This document shows positions 54,751 through 63,690 of a stretch of DNA of 64,000 bases, one piece after another. The position numbers and the translations under genes are program-made. Under the pieces are notes generated by a model that saw only the letters and a list, made by a program, of their open reading frames with translations, made no database searches and was not told the origin of the DNA. Positions within the stretch are counted from its first letter, which is position 1. The number at the start of each line of letters is the position of its first letter. The stretch is taken from the NCBI RefSeq assembly GCF_001905445.1, contig NZ_LIVQ01000001.1, positions 1,302,001-1,366,000 of the forward strand, in the 5' to 3' direction. This DNA is from Streptomyces sp. CB00455. GTDB taxonomy: Bacteria > Actinomycetota > Actinomycetes > Streptomycetales > Streptomycetaceae.

Positions 54751-55476
54751 TCAGGCGCCCGCAGGGACCAGGCTCCGGAGCGGCCAGGCCGTGTCGATCA
54801 CCGCCTCCGGAGTGCCCTGCCGGCGCAGGTAGGACTGGAAGTCCCGGGCCCAGCGCGCATGCCAGGTGCCTTGGCGGGCGTGCAGGTCGGCCGGGGTGAG
54901 GGCGGCCACCTCCGGGTGGCGCGCGGCTATCGCCCGGGCCACCTCCACCGCGGCGAGCGCATCGGCGCCGGCGTCGTGCGCGTCGTGGAGGGTGACCCCG
55001 TAGACCCCGCAGACCGCCTCCAGGGTCCGCTTGCCGCGCCGGTAGCGGTCCACGGCCCGGTCGATGGTCAACGGATCCACCACCGGCCCGGTCTCCGTCC
55101 CGCCCAGCCGGTCGGCGAGCGACGGCAGTCCGTGCCGGGCCAGTTCGGCGGAGAGCAGCGTCAGGTCGAAGGCCGCGTTGTAGGCGACGACCACCGCGCC
55201 GCGCCGCCAGTGGGCGACGAGCGCCTGCGCGACCTCCTCGGCCACCTCCCGCACCGGACGGCCTTCGGCGACGGCCCGCTCGGTGCTGATCCCGTGGATC
55301 GCCGACGCCTGTTCGGGGATGGCTATCCCCGGATCCGCCAGCCAGCCGCGCCGTTCGCGCACCTCACCGCCCCGCACCTCGACCAGCGCCGCCGTCACGA
55401 TCCGCGACTCCCCCGGCTCCGTGCCGGTCGTCTCCAGGTCGAAACCGATCAGCACACCGCCGTGCCAGTCCCCCAT
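54751..55476 (-). CDS. DnaQ-like 3'-5' exonuclease
   Basis: 241 residues from ATG 55476, with GGAGGGG 8 nt upstream. DEDD exonuclease motifs: ExoI with Asp13 and Glu15 (GFDLETTGTE), ExoII in VVAYNAAFDLTLLSAELARH, and ExoIII in DAHDAGADALAAVEVA (DEDDh type, His at HDA). A stand-alone proofreading-type exonuclease, not fused to a polymerase, as in other actinobacterial epsilon-like proteins. The longer frame to 55740 is rejected because the added part is basic and not family-like. Confidence 0.9.
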   Translation of the reverse strand: MGDWHGGVLIGFDLETTGTEPGESRIVTAALVEVRGGEVRERRGWLADPGIAIPEQASAIHGISTERAVAEGRPVREVAEEVAQALVAHWRRGAVVVAYNAAFDLTLLSAELARHGLPSLADRLGGTETGPVVDPLTIDRAVDRYRRGKRTLEAVCGVYGVTLHDAHDAGADALAAVEVARAIAARHPEVAALTPADLHARQGTWHARWARDFQSYLRRQGTPEAVIDTAWPLRSLVPAGA

Positions 55477-55651
55477 GCCGCGCCGCCCCTCCACCCCGTG
55501 CCCCTCCCCCGTACGCCTTCGCTCAACGGCTTTCAGCCTGACACGGGGCACTGACAAGCCGGTGGCCGGGGCCGGGGCGGAGCCGCGGGAGGCACGGGCG
55601 CGGGGCCGCAGGATGCCGGGCGCGGGGCCCGCAGCGGGGTTCCGTCGCGGC

Positions 55652-56932
55652 TCACGACACCGGCCGGGAATCCTCCCACATGGACTCGAATTCCTCCCGG
55701 TACGTGGTGAACAGTCCGTGGTCGGCGTCTTTCGGCACACCCCGGCCGCCGCCCCGCAGGACCAGCACGGGGGATTCCATGCCGCGCGCCCGGCGCAGGT
55801 AGGACTGGACCACGGCGATCCCCGAGGACTGCCCCTCCACCAGGTAGGCGGTGAAGCGCGGGGTCTCGTCGAAGACGTGGATCTCGAAGCGCGAGGGGTC
55901 CCGCAGGCCCGCCCGGACCCGGCGGACGTGCAGGATGTTCATCTCCACCGAGCGGCTCAGCTCGCCCTTGCGCAGGCCGAGCTCCCGCTCGCGCCGCTTG
56001 ACCGCGCTGCTCGCCGGGTTCAGGAACAGCAGCCGCACCCGGCATCCGGCCTCGGTGAGCCGGACGAGTCTTCGGCCCGAGAAGTTCTGGACCAGCAGGT
56101 TGAGTCCTATCCCGATGGCGTCCAGCCGCCGCGCGCCCCCGAAGAGGTCCTCCGCCGGAAGCTGGCGCTGCAGCCGCACCCGGTCCGGGTGGACCGAGAT
56201 GACGTCCGCGTACCGGTCGCCCACCAGGTCCTCGACGGCGTCGATGGGCAGCCGGTCCGCCGCCGGGCTGCCCGCGCCCCCGCCCAGCACGTCCAGCAGC
56301 CGCGCCGAGGCCCGCTCGGCCTGTTCGAGGACCGGCCGCGAGAGCGCCCGGTTGCGGGAGACGACGTTGCGGGTGACCTCCAGCTCGTCCAGGGCGAGCT
56401 CGATCTCGCGCCGGTCGTCGAAGTACGGTTCGAAACACGGCCAGTGCTGGACCATCAGCTCGCGCAACTGCGGGAGCGTCAGGAAGCTCAGCACGTTGTC
56501 GTCGGCCTGGTCGAGCAGGTAGCCCTTGCGCCGGCTGACCTCGCGCACGGCCACCGCCCGCTGCACCCATTCCTGGCCGGCGGGTCCCGCGGCCGCGACC
56601 ACCCAGTCGTCCCCGCCGTGCACCGGTTCGTAGATCGGCCGCAGCACCGCCCCTACCACCGACCGCAGCCGCTGCTCGATGAGGTTCAGCCAGATGTACG
56701 CGCGGCCCGCCCGCTGCGCCCGGGTGCGGACCTCGCTCCAGGCCTCCGTGCTCCAGTCCAGCTCCGCGCCGGCCCGTATGCCCCCGGCCTCCGCGGGACC
56801 GCCCGCCAGGGAGACCGCTCCGGCCGCGACCCCGCCCGCCGGCGCCCCCGGGGGGGCACTTCCTGGGGCGTCCGCCGGGCCACCCTCGTGACCGCTGTCA
56901 CCAGGGGGCAGCTCCAGACCTCCCGAGCTCAC
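55652..56932 (-). CDS. SAV2148-type HEPN-domain protein
   Basis: 426 residues from GTG 56932 (VSSGGLELPPGD), with GAAGGCGG about 8 nt upstream. After an N-terminal Gly/Ala/Pro-rich linker, the HEPN-like region begins near residue 65 (AYIWLNLIEQRLRSVVGAVL). A Cys-containing C-terminal half (DUF5919-like) follows: LVQNFSGRRLVRLTEAGCRV and FEIHVFDETPRFTAYLVEG. The family is conserved in streptomycetes, named after SAV2148. HEPN domains often bind or cut RNA. The role of this family is unknown. It is divergent from glgX. Confidence 0.85.
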   Translation of the reverse strand: MSSGGLELPPGDSGHEGGPADAPGSAPPGAPAGGVAAGAVSLAGGPAEAGGIRAGAELDWSTEAWSEVRTRAQRAGRAYIWLNLIEQRLRSVVGAVLRPIYEPVHGGDDWVVAAAGPAGQEWVQRAVAVREVSRRKGYLLDQADDNVLSFLTLPQLRELMVQHWPCFEPYFDDRREIELALDELEVTRNVVSRNRALSRPVLEQAERASARLLDVLGGGAGSPAADRLPIDAVEDLVGDRYADVISVHPDRVRLQRQLPAEDLFGGARRLDAIGIGLNLLVQNFSGRRLVRLTEAGCRVRLLFLNPASSAVKRRERELGLRKGELSRSVEMNILHVRRVRAGLRDPSRFEIHVFDETPRFTAYLVEGQSSGIAVVQSYLRRARGMESPVLVLRGGGRGVPKDADHGLFTTYREEFESMWEDSRPVS

Positions 56933-57215
56933 CCGTGCACCGCCTTCTGCGTCTGGACGCCCGTCTCCAGTGATCACGGAAGGGTACTCCGCGCGTGCGG
57001 CCCGGTGCAGCCCGATGGGCCGTACACGGGCCGGCGGTTGACCCATTATCGGATGCGCACACAGTCCGCTGACCCGCCTGTCAGCTCTGCGCATCACCCG
57101 GAGAGACCAGCCCAAGTCCACGCGTGGGGACCCTCTTTCGGGGAAGATCTGGCAGTGACGTGGTCCAGCCGGGGCAGCGGGATCAGCCGGAGCAGGATGG
57201 GAAGAGTCGTTATCT

Positions 57216-59330
57216 ATGCAGGTCTGGCCGGGACAGGCGTATCCGCTCGGCGCCACTTACGACGGCGCGGGCACCAATTTCGCGGTCTATTCAGAGGCCG
57301 CCCGACGCATCGAGCTGTGCCTCCTCCACGACGACGGGTCGGAGACCGCCGTGGAGCTGCGCGAGACGGACGCCTTCGTCCGCCACGCCTACCTGCCGGG
57401 GATCATGCCCGGCCAGCGCTACGGGTTCCGCGTCCACGGCCCGTACGCGCCGGAACACGGCCAGCGCTGCAACGCGGCGAAACTACTGCTGGATCCGTAT
57501 GCGCGTGCGGTCAGCGGCACCGTGGACTGGGGCGAGGCGGTGTACGGATACCACTTCGGCCGTCCCGACTCCCGCAACGACCTGGACTCCGCGCCGCACA
57601 CCATGAGCTCGGTCGTGGTGAACCCGTACTTCGACTGGGCCAATGACCGGCCCCCGCGCCACGAGTACCACCACACCGTCCTCTACGAGGCCCACGTCAA
57701 GGGTCTGACGATGAACCACCCGGAGCTCCCCGAGGAACTGCGCGGCACCTACGGGGCGCTCGCGCACCCTGCGGTCATCGGACACCTCACCAAGCTCGGG
57801 GTGACGGCGCTGGAGCTGATGCCGGTGCACCAGTTCGTCCATGACCACAGGCTGGTCAACGACGGGCTGAGCAACTACTGGGGCTACAACACCATCGGCT
57901 TCTTCGCACCCCACAACGGCTACGCCTCGGGCGACCGCGGCCAGCAGGTGCTGGAGTTCAAGTCGGCGGTGCGCGCCCTGCACGAGGCGGGGATCGAGGT
58001 GATCCTGGACGTGGTCTACAACCACACGGCGGAGGGCAACCACCTGGGTCCGACCCTGTCCTTCCGCGGGCTGGACAACGTCTCGTACTACCGGCTGACG
58101 GACGATCCGCGGCACTACATGGATACGACCGGTACCGGGAACTCTCTCCTGATGCGCTCCCCGCACGTCCTGCAACTGATCATGGACTCGCTGCGGTACT
58201 GGGTCACCGAGATGCACGTGGACGGCTTCCGCTTCGACCTGGCGGCGACGCTGGCCCGGCAGTTCCACGAGGTGGACAGGCTGTCCTCGTTCTTCGACCT
58301 GGTGCAGCAGGATCCGGTGGTCAGCCAGGTGAAGCTGATCGCCGAGCCCTGGGACCTGGGCGAGGGCGGCTACCAGGTGGGCAACTTCCCGCCGCTGTGG
58401 ACCGAGTGGAACGGCAAGTACCGGGACACCGTGCGGGACCTGTGGCGCGGGCAGCCGCGCACCCTGGCGGAGTTCGCGGGACGGCTGACCGGTTCCTCGG
58501 ACCTCTACCAGGACGACGGCCGGCGCCCGCTGGCCTCCATCAACTTCACCACCTGCCACGACGGTTTCACCCTGCACGACCTGGTCTCCTACAACGAGAA
58601 GCACAACGAGGCCAACCGGGAGGGCAACCGGGACGGGGAGACCCACAACCGGTCGTGGAACTGCGGGGTGGAGGGGCCCACGGAGGATCCCGGGGTACTG
58701 GAGCTGCGCGAGCGCCAGATGCGCAACTTCACCGCCACCCTGATGCTGTCGCAGGGCGTGCCGATGCTCAGCCACGGGGACGAGTTCGGCCGCACCCAGG
58801 ACGGCAACAACAATGCCTACTGCCAGGACAACGAGCTGGCGTGGGTGCGCTGGCCGGAGCCGGGCAAGCCCTCGCCCGCACTGCTGGAGTTCACCCGCCG
58901 GATGGTGTGGCTGCGCCGCGACCATCCGGTCTTCCGCCGGCGCCGGTTCTTCCACGGGCGGCCGGTGGAGGGCACGCACGACGAGCTCTCCGACATCGCC
59001 TGGTTCACCCCGCACGGCGAGGAGATGCGGGCCCGCGACTGGCAGGCGCAGCACGCGCGGGCGCTGACGGTGTTCCTCAACGGGGAGGCGATCTCCGAAC
59101 CGGGCACCCGCGGTGAGCGGATCACCGACGACTCGTTCCTGCTGATGTTCAACGCGGGAGCCGAGCCACAGGAGTTCACCGTCCCGGTCGGCCACGGCGC
59201 CCAGTGGCGCATGGTCGTGGACACGGCGCGCCCGCAGGTGCCCGCGCCCGGCACCGGGGCGCAGTTCGCGGCCGGTGACCGGGTGGCGCTCACGGGACGG
59301 AGCCTGGTGGTGCTTCAGCGCCCCGCGTAG
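57216..59330 (+). CDS. glgX: Glycogen debranching enzyme
   Basis: 704 residues. Removes short alpha-1,6 side chains after phosphorylase action. The N-terminal CBM48-like domain (YPLGATYDGAGTNFAVYSEA) is followed by a GH13 barrel. Catalytic residues: nucleophile Asp341 (VDGFRFDLAA), acid/base Glu377 (LIAEPWDLG) and stabiliser Asp449 (FTTCHDGFTLHD). ATG 57216 gives MQVWPGQAYPLGATYDG, the usual start. It lies near treY, consistent with the glycogen-to-trehalose route. Its stop is 16 bp inside the C-terminal end of the frameshifted MFS gene on the other strand. Confidence 0.95.
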   Translation: MQVWPGQAYPLGATYDGAGTNFAVYSEAARRIELCLLHDDGSETAVELRETDAFVRHAYLPGIMPGQRYGFRVHGPYAPEHGQRCNAAKLLLDPYARAVSGTVDWGEAVYGYHFGRPDSRNDLDSAPHTMSSVVVNPYFDWANDRPPRHEYHHTVLYEAHVKGLTMNHPELPEELRGTYGALAHPAVIGHLTKLGVTALELMPVHQFVHDHRLVNDGLSNYWGYNTIGFFAPHNGYASGDRGQQVLEFKSAVRALHEAGIEVILDVVYNHTAEGNHLGPTLSFRGLDNVSYYRLTDDPRHYMDTTGTGNSLLMRSPHVLQLIMDSLRYWVTEMHVDGFRFDLAATLARQFHEVDRLSSFFDLVQQDPVVSQVKLIAEPWDLGEGGYQVGNFPPLWTEWNGKYRDTVRDLWRGQPRTLAEFAGRLTGSSDLYQDDGRRPLASINFTTCHDGFTLHDLVSYNEKHNEANREGNRDGETHNRSWNCGVEGPTEDPGVLELRERQMRNFTATLMLSQGVPMLSHGDEFGRTQDGNNNAYCQDNELAWVRWPEPGKPSPALLEFTRRMVWLRRDHPVFRRRRFFHGRPVEGTHDELSDIAWFTPHGEEMRARDWQAQHARALTVFLNGEAISEPGTRGERITDDSFLLMFNAGAEPQEFTVPVGHGAQWRMVVDTARPQVPAPGTGAQFAAGDRVALTGRSLVVLQRPA

Positions 59331-60741
59331 GCGGACCCGGCGCCGTCCCCGAGGGCCGGGTCCGGGGTGCCCGGGTCCCCGACGGTCGAGCCGGCGACGC
59401 CCGGACCCCCGGCACCCGGCTCTCCGATGCCCGGCTCTCCGTCTCCCAGCTCTCCGATGCGCGGCTCTCCGGCGCCCGGGGCGCCGGTCCGCGGCGCCGG
59501 GGGGCCGCTCTGCCGGGCCGGGGCGAAGGCCGAGCCCGGGGTACGGGCGGACGGGACCCGGGTGGCCAGGGCGAGGGTCAGGCACAGCGCGGCCGCGCCC
59601 ACGGCGACGCAGAACGCCCCGGCGGGCCCGTACGCCTCGGCGAGCCGCCCGCAGACGGCGAGCGCGACGGCCTGCCCGGCGACCAGCGAGCTGGCGGCGA
59701 AGGCCATCGCCTCGGCGAGCCGGGCCGGCTCCACGACGCGCTCGGTGAGCGCGAAGGCGGTGATCAGGTGCGGGGCGTAGGCCGCGCCGAGCACGGTGAC
59801 GACCGCGTACAGCGGCCACAGCTCGTCGGTGAACAACAGCGGCCCGATAGGACCAGCGCGGCGCTGGTGGCCGCACGCCAGCGCAGCCGCAGCCCGAAGC
59901 GGGCCGGCAGCGCGCCGAGCGCGAGGCCCACGGCGGCGCTGACGACGCCCATGGCGGCGTAGACGATCCCGGCCTGGCCGGGGACGCCCAACCGGTCGGT
60001 GAGCGAGGCGATCCCGGCCTGGCAGGCGCCGAACATGGCGCCCTGGAGGGCGAGCGAGCCGCGGACGGCGTGGACCACCCGGGCCTGACGGACCCGGCCC
60101 GCGGTGCCGCGCGCCCGCACGGGGGTCCCGGCCGTGACGGCGGCGGTCGGGTGCAGCGCGTAGGCGGCGCCGAAGACGGCGACGAGCCCGGCCGCACCGC
60201 CGAGCGCGACGGCCGGGTGGGCGAGGAGGGCGGCCAGTGCGACGAGGGCCGGACCGAAGACGAAGGAGACCTCGTCCAGCGTCCCTTCGAGCGAGTGGAC
60301 GGCCGCCACCACGCCCTCGTCGGCGCCGGCGCGGTGGGCCAGGGCGACGGAGCGGGTGCGGGCGAGTGGCCCGATCAGCGGGACGCAAGCTCCGGTGACG
60401 GCGCCGAGGGCGGCGAGCGGGGCGGTGGCGAGGCCGCCGAGCGCGCCGGCGACGAGGGCGGCGGTCGCGACGGCGTTGACGGCCGCGGCGGTCAGGACGA
60501 CGGGCCGCTGCCCGTGGCGGTCGGCGAGCCGGCCCAGGACGGGCCCGAAGACCACCTGGGCGGCGGAGAGGGCGCCGCCGACGATCCCCGCGGTGGTCAG
60601 GGAGCCGCTGGTCTGGGCGACCAGCAGGACGCTTCCGAACTGGGACATCGCGACGGGCAGTCGGGCGAGGAAGGACAGGAGGGGAAGGAGGGGCCCGGTC
60701 AGGGCGATGACTCTTCGATAGGTGTTGACGGTTGCAACCAC
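59315..60741 (-). pseudogene. MFS transporter gene with a single-base frameshift
   Basis: Reading from GTG 60741 the frame encodes a normal major-facilitator N-terminal part: LLPLLSFLARLPVAMSQFGS, VLGRLADRHGQRPVVLTAAA (the motif A loop) and LGVPGQAGIVYAAMGVVSAA. Near 59850 it leaves the family as GRCCSPTSCGRC and stops at 59764. In a second frame, GPLLFTDELWPLYAVVTVLG continues to AEAMAFAASSLVAGQAVALA and ends at 59315. Restoring one base near 59849-59851, giving ALVLIGPLLFTDEL, joins the halves into an approximately 475-residue protein. The C-terminal tail carries pentapeptide repeats. Sequencing error is the alternative to a true mutation. Confidence 0.85.
59415..59474. repeat. 15-bp tandem repeat, four copies, in the MFS gene tail
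   Basis: Four units of the form CCCGGCTCTCCGATG (59415, 59430, 59445, 59460), each with small changes. On the minus strand they encode pentapeptides of GEPxx type in the C-terminal tail. The core GGCTCTCC is the same octamer that forms the array at 30701-30740. Confidence 0.85.
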
Positions 60742-60823
60742 CCGAGCGACGTTAACCGCGCGCAGTCACCCGGATGCATGGGGTGATGGCACGGAATCCG
60801 GCAGGCTGGGTACGTACGTTCTC

Positions 60824-63175
60824 ATGAGCCAGCCGCAGTCAAGCATCCGATCGGAACCTGACGTTCCGAAACCTGTCACTCCGGCGTCCACCTACCGCCT
60901 CCAGCTGCGTCCGGAATTCCCCTTCGCGGCGGCCGAGGGCGCCGTACCGTACCTCGCGTCCCTCGGGGTGTCCCACCTGCACCTGTCCCCCGCCCTGGAG
61001 GCCGTGCCCGGATCGACCCACGGGTACGACGTCACCGATCACTCCCGGGTCCGGGAGGAGCTGGGCGGCGAGGCCGGCCTGCGGTCGCTCGGCGCGGCGG
61101 CCCGGGCGCACGGGCTCGGCCTCGTGCTCGACATCGTCCCGAACCACATGGCGGTGCCGGCGCCGCTGCGGCTGAACCGGCCGCTGTGGGAGGTCCTGCG
61201 GGAGGGGCCGGGATCCCCGTACGCGCGCTGGTTCGACATCGACTGGGAGGCGGGCGGCGGGCAGGTGCTGCTGCCGGTGCTCGCCGGACCGGCCGATGCC
61301 TGCGACCTGAAGGCCGAGGGGGAAGTCCTGCGCTACGGGGAGCAGGAGTTCCCGCTGCGGGAGGGCACCGCGGGGCTGGAGCTCCCCGAGCTGCTGGCCG
61401 CGCAGTGGTACCGGCCGGCCTGGTGGCGGGAGGCGAGCACCGCGCTCAACTACCGTCGGTTCTTCACGATTTCGGACCTGATCGGGGTGCGCGTGGAGGA
61501 CCCGGAGGTCTTCGACGCCACCCACGCCAAGATCCTGGAACTGGTCCGGGACGGGGTGGTGGAGGGGCTGCGGATCGACCACGTGGACGGGCTGGCCGAT
61601 CCGGAGGGGTACCTGCGGCGGCTGCGCGCGGCGGCCGGGCCGCACTGCTGGGTGGTGGTGGAGAAGATCCTGGCCCGCCGGGAGCGGCTGTCCCCCGCGT
61701 GGCCGGTGGCGGGGACCACCGGGTACGACGCGCTGCACCGGGTCGACGGGGTGTTCACCGACCCGGTGGGCGCGGCCGAACTGGCCCGGCGTTACGGAGA
61801 GTCGACGGGAATGCCCGGCTGGGAGCGGACGGCCGAGGCGTGTGCGCGGGAGGTGCTGACCGGCGACCTGGCCGCCGAATTGGGCACGCTCGTCCGCCGG
61901 GCCGGCCCCGGACTGGCGGACGCGGTGGCGGAGCTGCTCATCGCCTATCCGGTCTACCGGACCTATCCCCGGGATCCGGAACCGCCCCCGGAGGCCGTGG
62001 AACGGGCCGCGGCGGCGGCCGGGCCGGCCGCGGTGGCCGGCGTACGGGAACTGCTGCTGCGGGACCCCGCCTTCGCCGCGCGCTTCGCCCAGACCTCGGC
62101 GGCGCTGCGCGCCAAGTCCCTGGAGGACCGCGCCTTCTACCGGTACGCGCCCCTGCTGTCGGCCACCGAGGTCGGCGGCGACCCGGGGCAACCGGCGGTG
62201 TGTGCGCAGGAGTTCCACGCCTTCAACGCCGAGAGGGAACGGGAGTGGCCCGGGACGGGAACGGTGCTGTCCACGCACGACACCAAACGCAGCGCGGACG
62301 TCCGTGCCCGGATCTCGGTCCTGTCCCAGGCACCGGAGCGGATGGCGGCGGAGCCGGCGGGGGCGGCGGGGGCGGAGGCGACTGGTGCGCAGCCGGCGGG
62401 GACGGAGCGGGCCGGGGCGGTGGCCGCCGGCTGCGATGTCCAGTTGGCGTGGACGGCCCGGCAGACCGCACTGGGACTCGGCGAGGTCCCGCAGGCCGTC
62501 CCGCGGATGGCCGAGGCACTGCTGAAGGGGGCCCGGGAGGCCACGCTGCACACCAGCTGGACCGACCCGGACGAGGCGTATGAGGCGACGGTGGCCGGGT
62601 ACGCCGCGCGCGCGGTGGAGCTGCCGCAGGACCTCGCGGAGGCGGCGCGTGCCAACCTGCTCGGCATGACGCTGGTGCACTTGACGATGCCGGGGGTGCC
62701 GGAGGTCTACCAGGGCGCGGAGACGGAATACCGGGCCCTCGTGGACCCGGACAACCGGCGCCCGGCCCACTTCCCGCGCGAGGCCCTGGCCCGGCTCGAC
62801 GCAGGATCCGCCCCCCTGGACCCCGCGCAGGAGAAGCTCGCGCTCACGGCCGCCGTGCTGCGGCTGCGGCGGGCGCGGCCCGAGCTCTTCACCGGCTACG
62901 CGCCGCTGACGGCCCGGGGTCCGGCGGCGGACCACTGCCTGGCCTACACCCGGTCGCCCGGCCTGCTGGTCGTGGCCACCCGGCTCTCGCACCGGCTGGC
63001 CGGATCGGGCGGCTGGCGCGGCACCACCCTGCCGCTGCCACCGGGCCGCTGGACCCCCCTGTCCCCGACCCTGCCCGGACCCCCGCACGAGGGGGAAACC
63101 CCCCTCGCCGACCTCCTGACCACCTGGCCCGTCGCCCTCCTCCTCCGCACGGCCCCCGAACCCCCGCAACCCTGA
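60824..63175 (+). CDS. treY: Malto-oligosyltrehalose synthase
   Basis: 783 residues from ATG 60824. Converts the reducing end of maltodextrins to a trehalose unit. Family motifs: STYRLQLRPEFPFAAAEGAV at the start, DIVPNHMAV, catalytic Asp in GLRIDHVDGLADP, Glu in WVVVEKIL and the late VLSTHDTKRSADVRARI. TreZ normally releases trehalose; it is not in the window but may follow on the right. A lower-complexity insert (EPAGAAGAEATGAQPAGTER) lies around residues 507-530. Divergent from the MFS gene with 82 bp between starts. Confidence 0.94.
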   Translation: MSQPQSSIRSEPDVPKPVTPASTYRLQLRPEFPFAAAEGAVPYLASLGVSHLHLSPALEAVPGSTHGYDVTDHSRVREELGGEAGLRSLGAAARAHGLGLVLDIVPNHMAVPAPLRLNRPLWEVLREGPGSPYARWFDIDWEAGGGQVLLPVLAGPADACDLKAEGEVLRYGEQEFPLREGTAGLELPELLAAQWYRPAWWREASTALNYRRFFTISDLIGVRVEDPEVFDATHAKILELVRDGVVEGLRIDHVDGLADPEGYLRRLRAAAGPHCWVVVEKILARRERLSPAWPVAGTTGYDALHRVDGVFTDPVGAAELARRYGESTGMPGWERTAEACAREVLTGDLAAELGTLVRRAGPGLADAVAELLIAYPVYRTYPRDPEPPPEAVERAAAAAGPAAVAGVRELLLRDPAFAARFAQTSAALRAKSLEDRAFYRYAPLLSATEVGGDPGQPAVCAQEFHAFNAEREREWPGTGTVLSTHDTKRSADVRARISVLSQAPERMAAEPAGAAGAEATGAQPAGTERAGAVAAGCDVQLAWTARQTALGLGEVPQAVPRMAEALLKGAREATLHTSWTDPDEAYEATVAGYAARAVELPQDLAEAARANLLGMTLVHLTMPGVPEVYQGAETEYRALVDPDNRRPAHFPREALARLDAGSAPLDPAQEKLALTAAVLRLRRARPELFTGYAPLTARGPAADHCLAYTRSPGLLVVATRLSHRLAGSGGWRGTTLPLPPGRWTPLSPTLPGPPHEGETPLADLLTTWPVALLLRTAPEPPQP

Positions 63176-63277
63176 CCCATGACCTCCGCTCGCCACCGGG
63201 TCCTGGCGCACACCCACGACCTGCCCCCCGGCAGCGTCCGGCCGGCCGGACGCAGAAGCCTCCAGGGCCCCGGCGCG

Positions 63278-63312
63278 CCCCAGCCCCGCCAGCGCTTGAG
63301 ACGCGAGCCCGG
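63278..63312. repeat. Single diverged copy of the 18-kb repeat core
   Basis: GCCCCAGCCCCGCCAGCGCT followed by TGAGACGCGAGCCCGG matches the unit at 18426-18460 with a few changes. It lies about 100 bp after the treY stop. Confidence 0.7.
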
Positions 63313-63491
63313 ATCCTCGGCGACGTACGACACCGCAGCCAAGGACTGAAGCAGGAGCCACGGACGCGCCCCCGCCCCCGCCGACGCCCGATGCGCGGGC
63401 CCGCGCAGCCGGCCCAGCGCGGGTCCGGCGCCGGTCCGGACGGCCGCCCCGGACGGGCCGACGGGTGGGATACCGGCCGGGGCTGGCGGGG

Positions 63492-63578
63492 GGTCCGGCA
63501 CGGGCCCGGCGGGCGCCCCGGCAGGCGGCCCAGCCGGTCCGGCACGGGCCCGGCGGGCGCCCCGGCAGGCGGCCCAGC
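63492..63578. repeat. Perfect 43-bp tandem duplication
   Basis: The 43 bp beginning GGTCCGGCACGGGCCCGGCG at 63492 recur without change at 63536-63578 (period 44). Partial matches to its ends occur at 63412-63440 and 63580-63625, so the cluster is wider than the duplication itself. Confidence 0.85.
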
Positions 63579-63690
63579 GCGGGTCCGGCGGGGGCTCGGG
63601 ACGGGCCGGTGGGTGGGGTACCGGCCGGTAGACGGGCAGGTCGGGGGAAGTGCGGGGCGCGCGGAGCAGTAGGCGGTGCGGCGGGCGGGC

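Larger units (their letters stand above)
63176..63690. other. Intergenic region between treY and the M14 gene
   Basis: 515 bp without a gene I can support. It contains one copy of the 18-kb repeat core (63278-63312) and a GC-rich tandem-repeat cluster (about 63412-63625). A short frame at 63391-63672 runs through the repeats and has no ribosome site or family resemblance. Nothing else is recognised. Confidence 0.6.
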
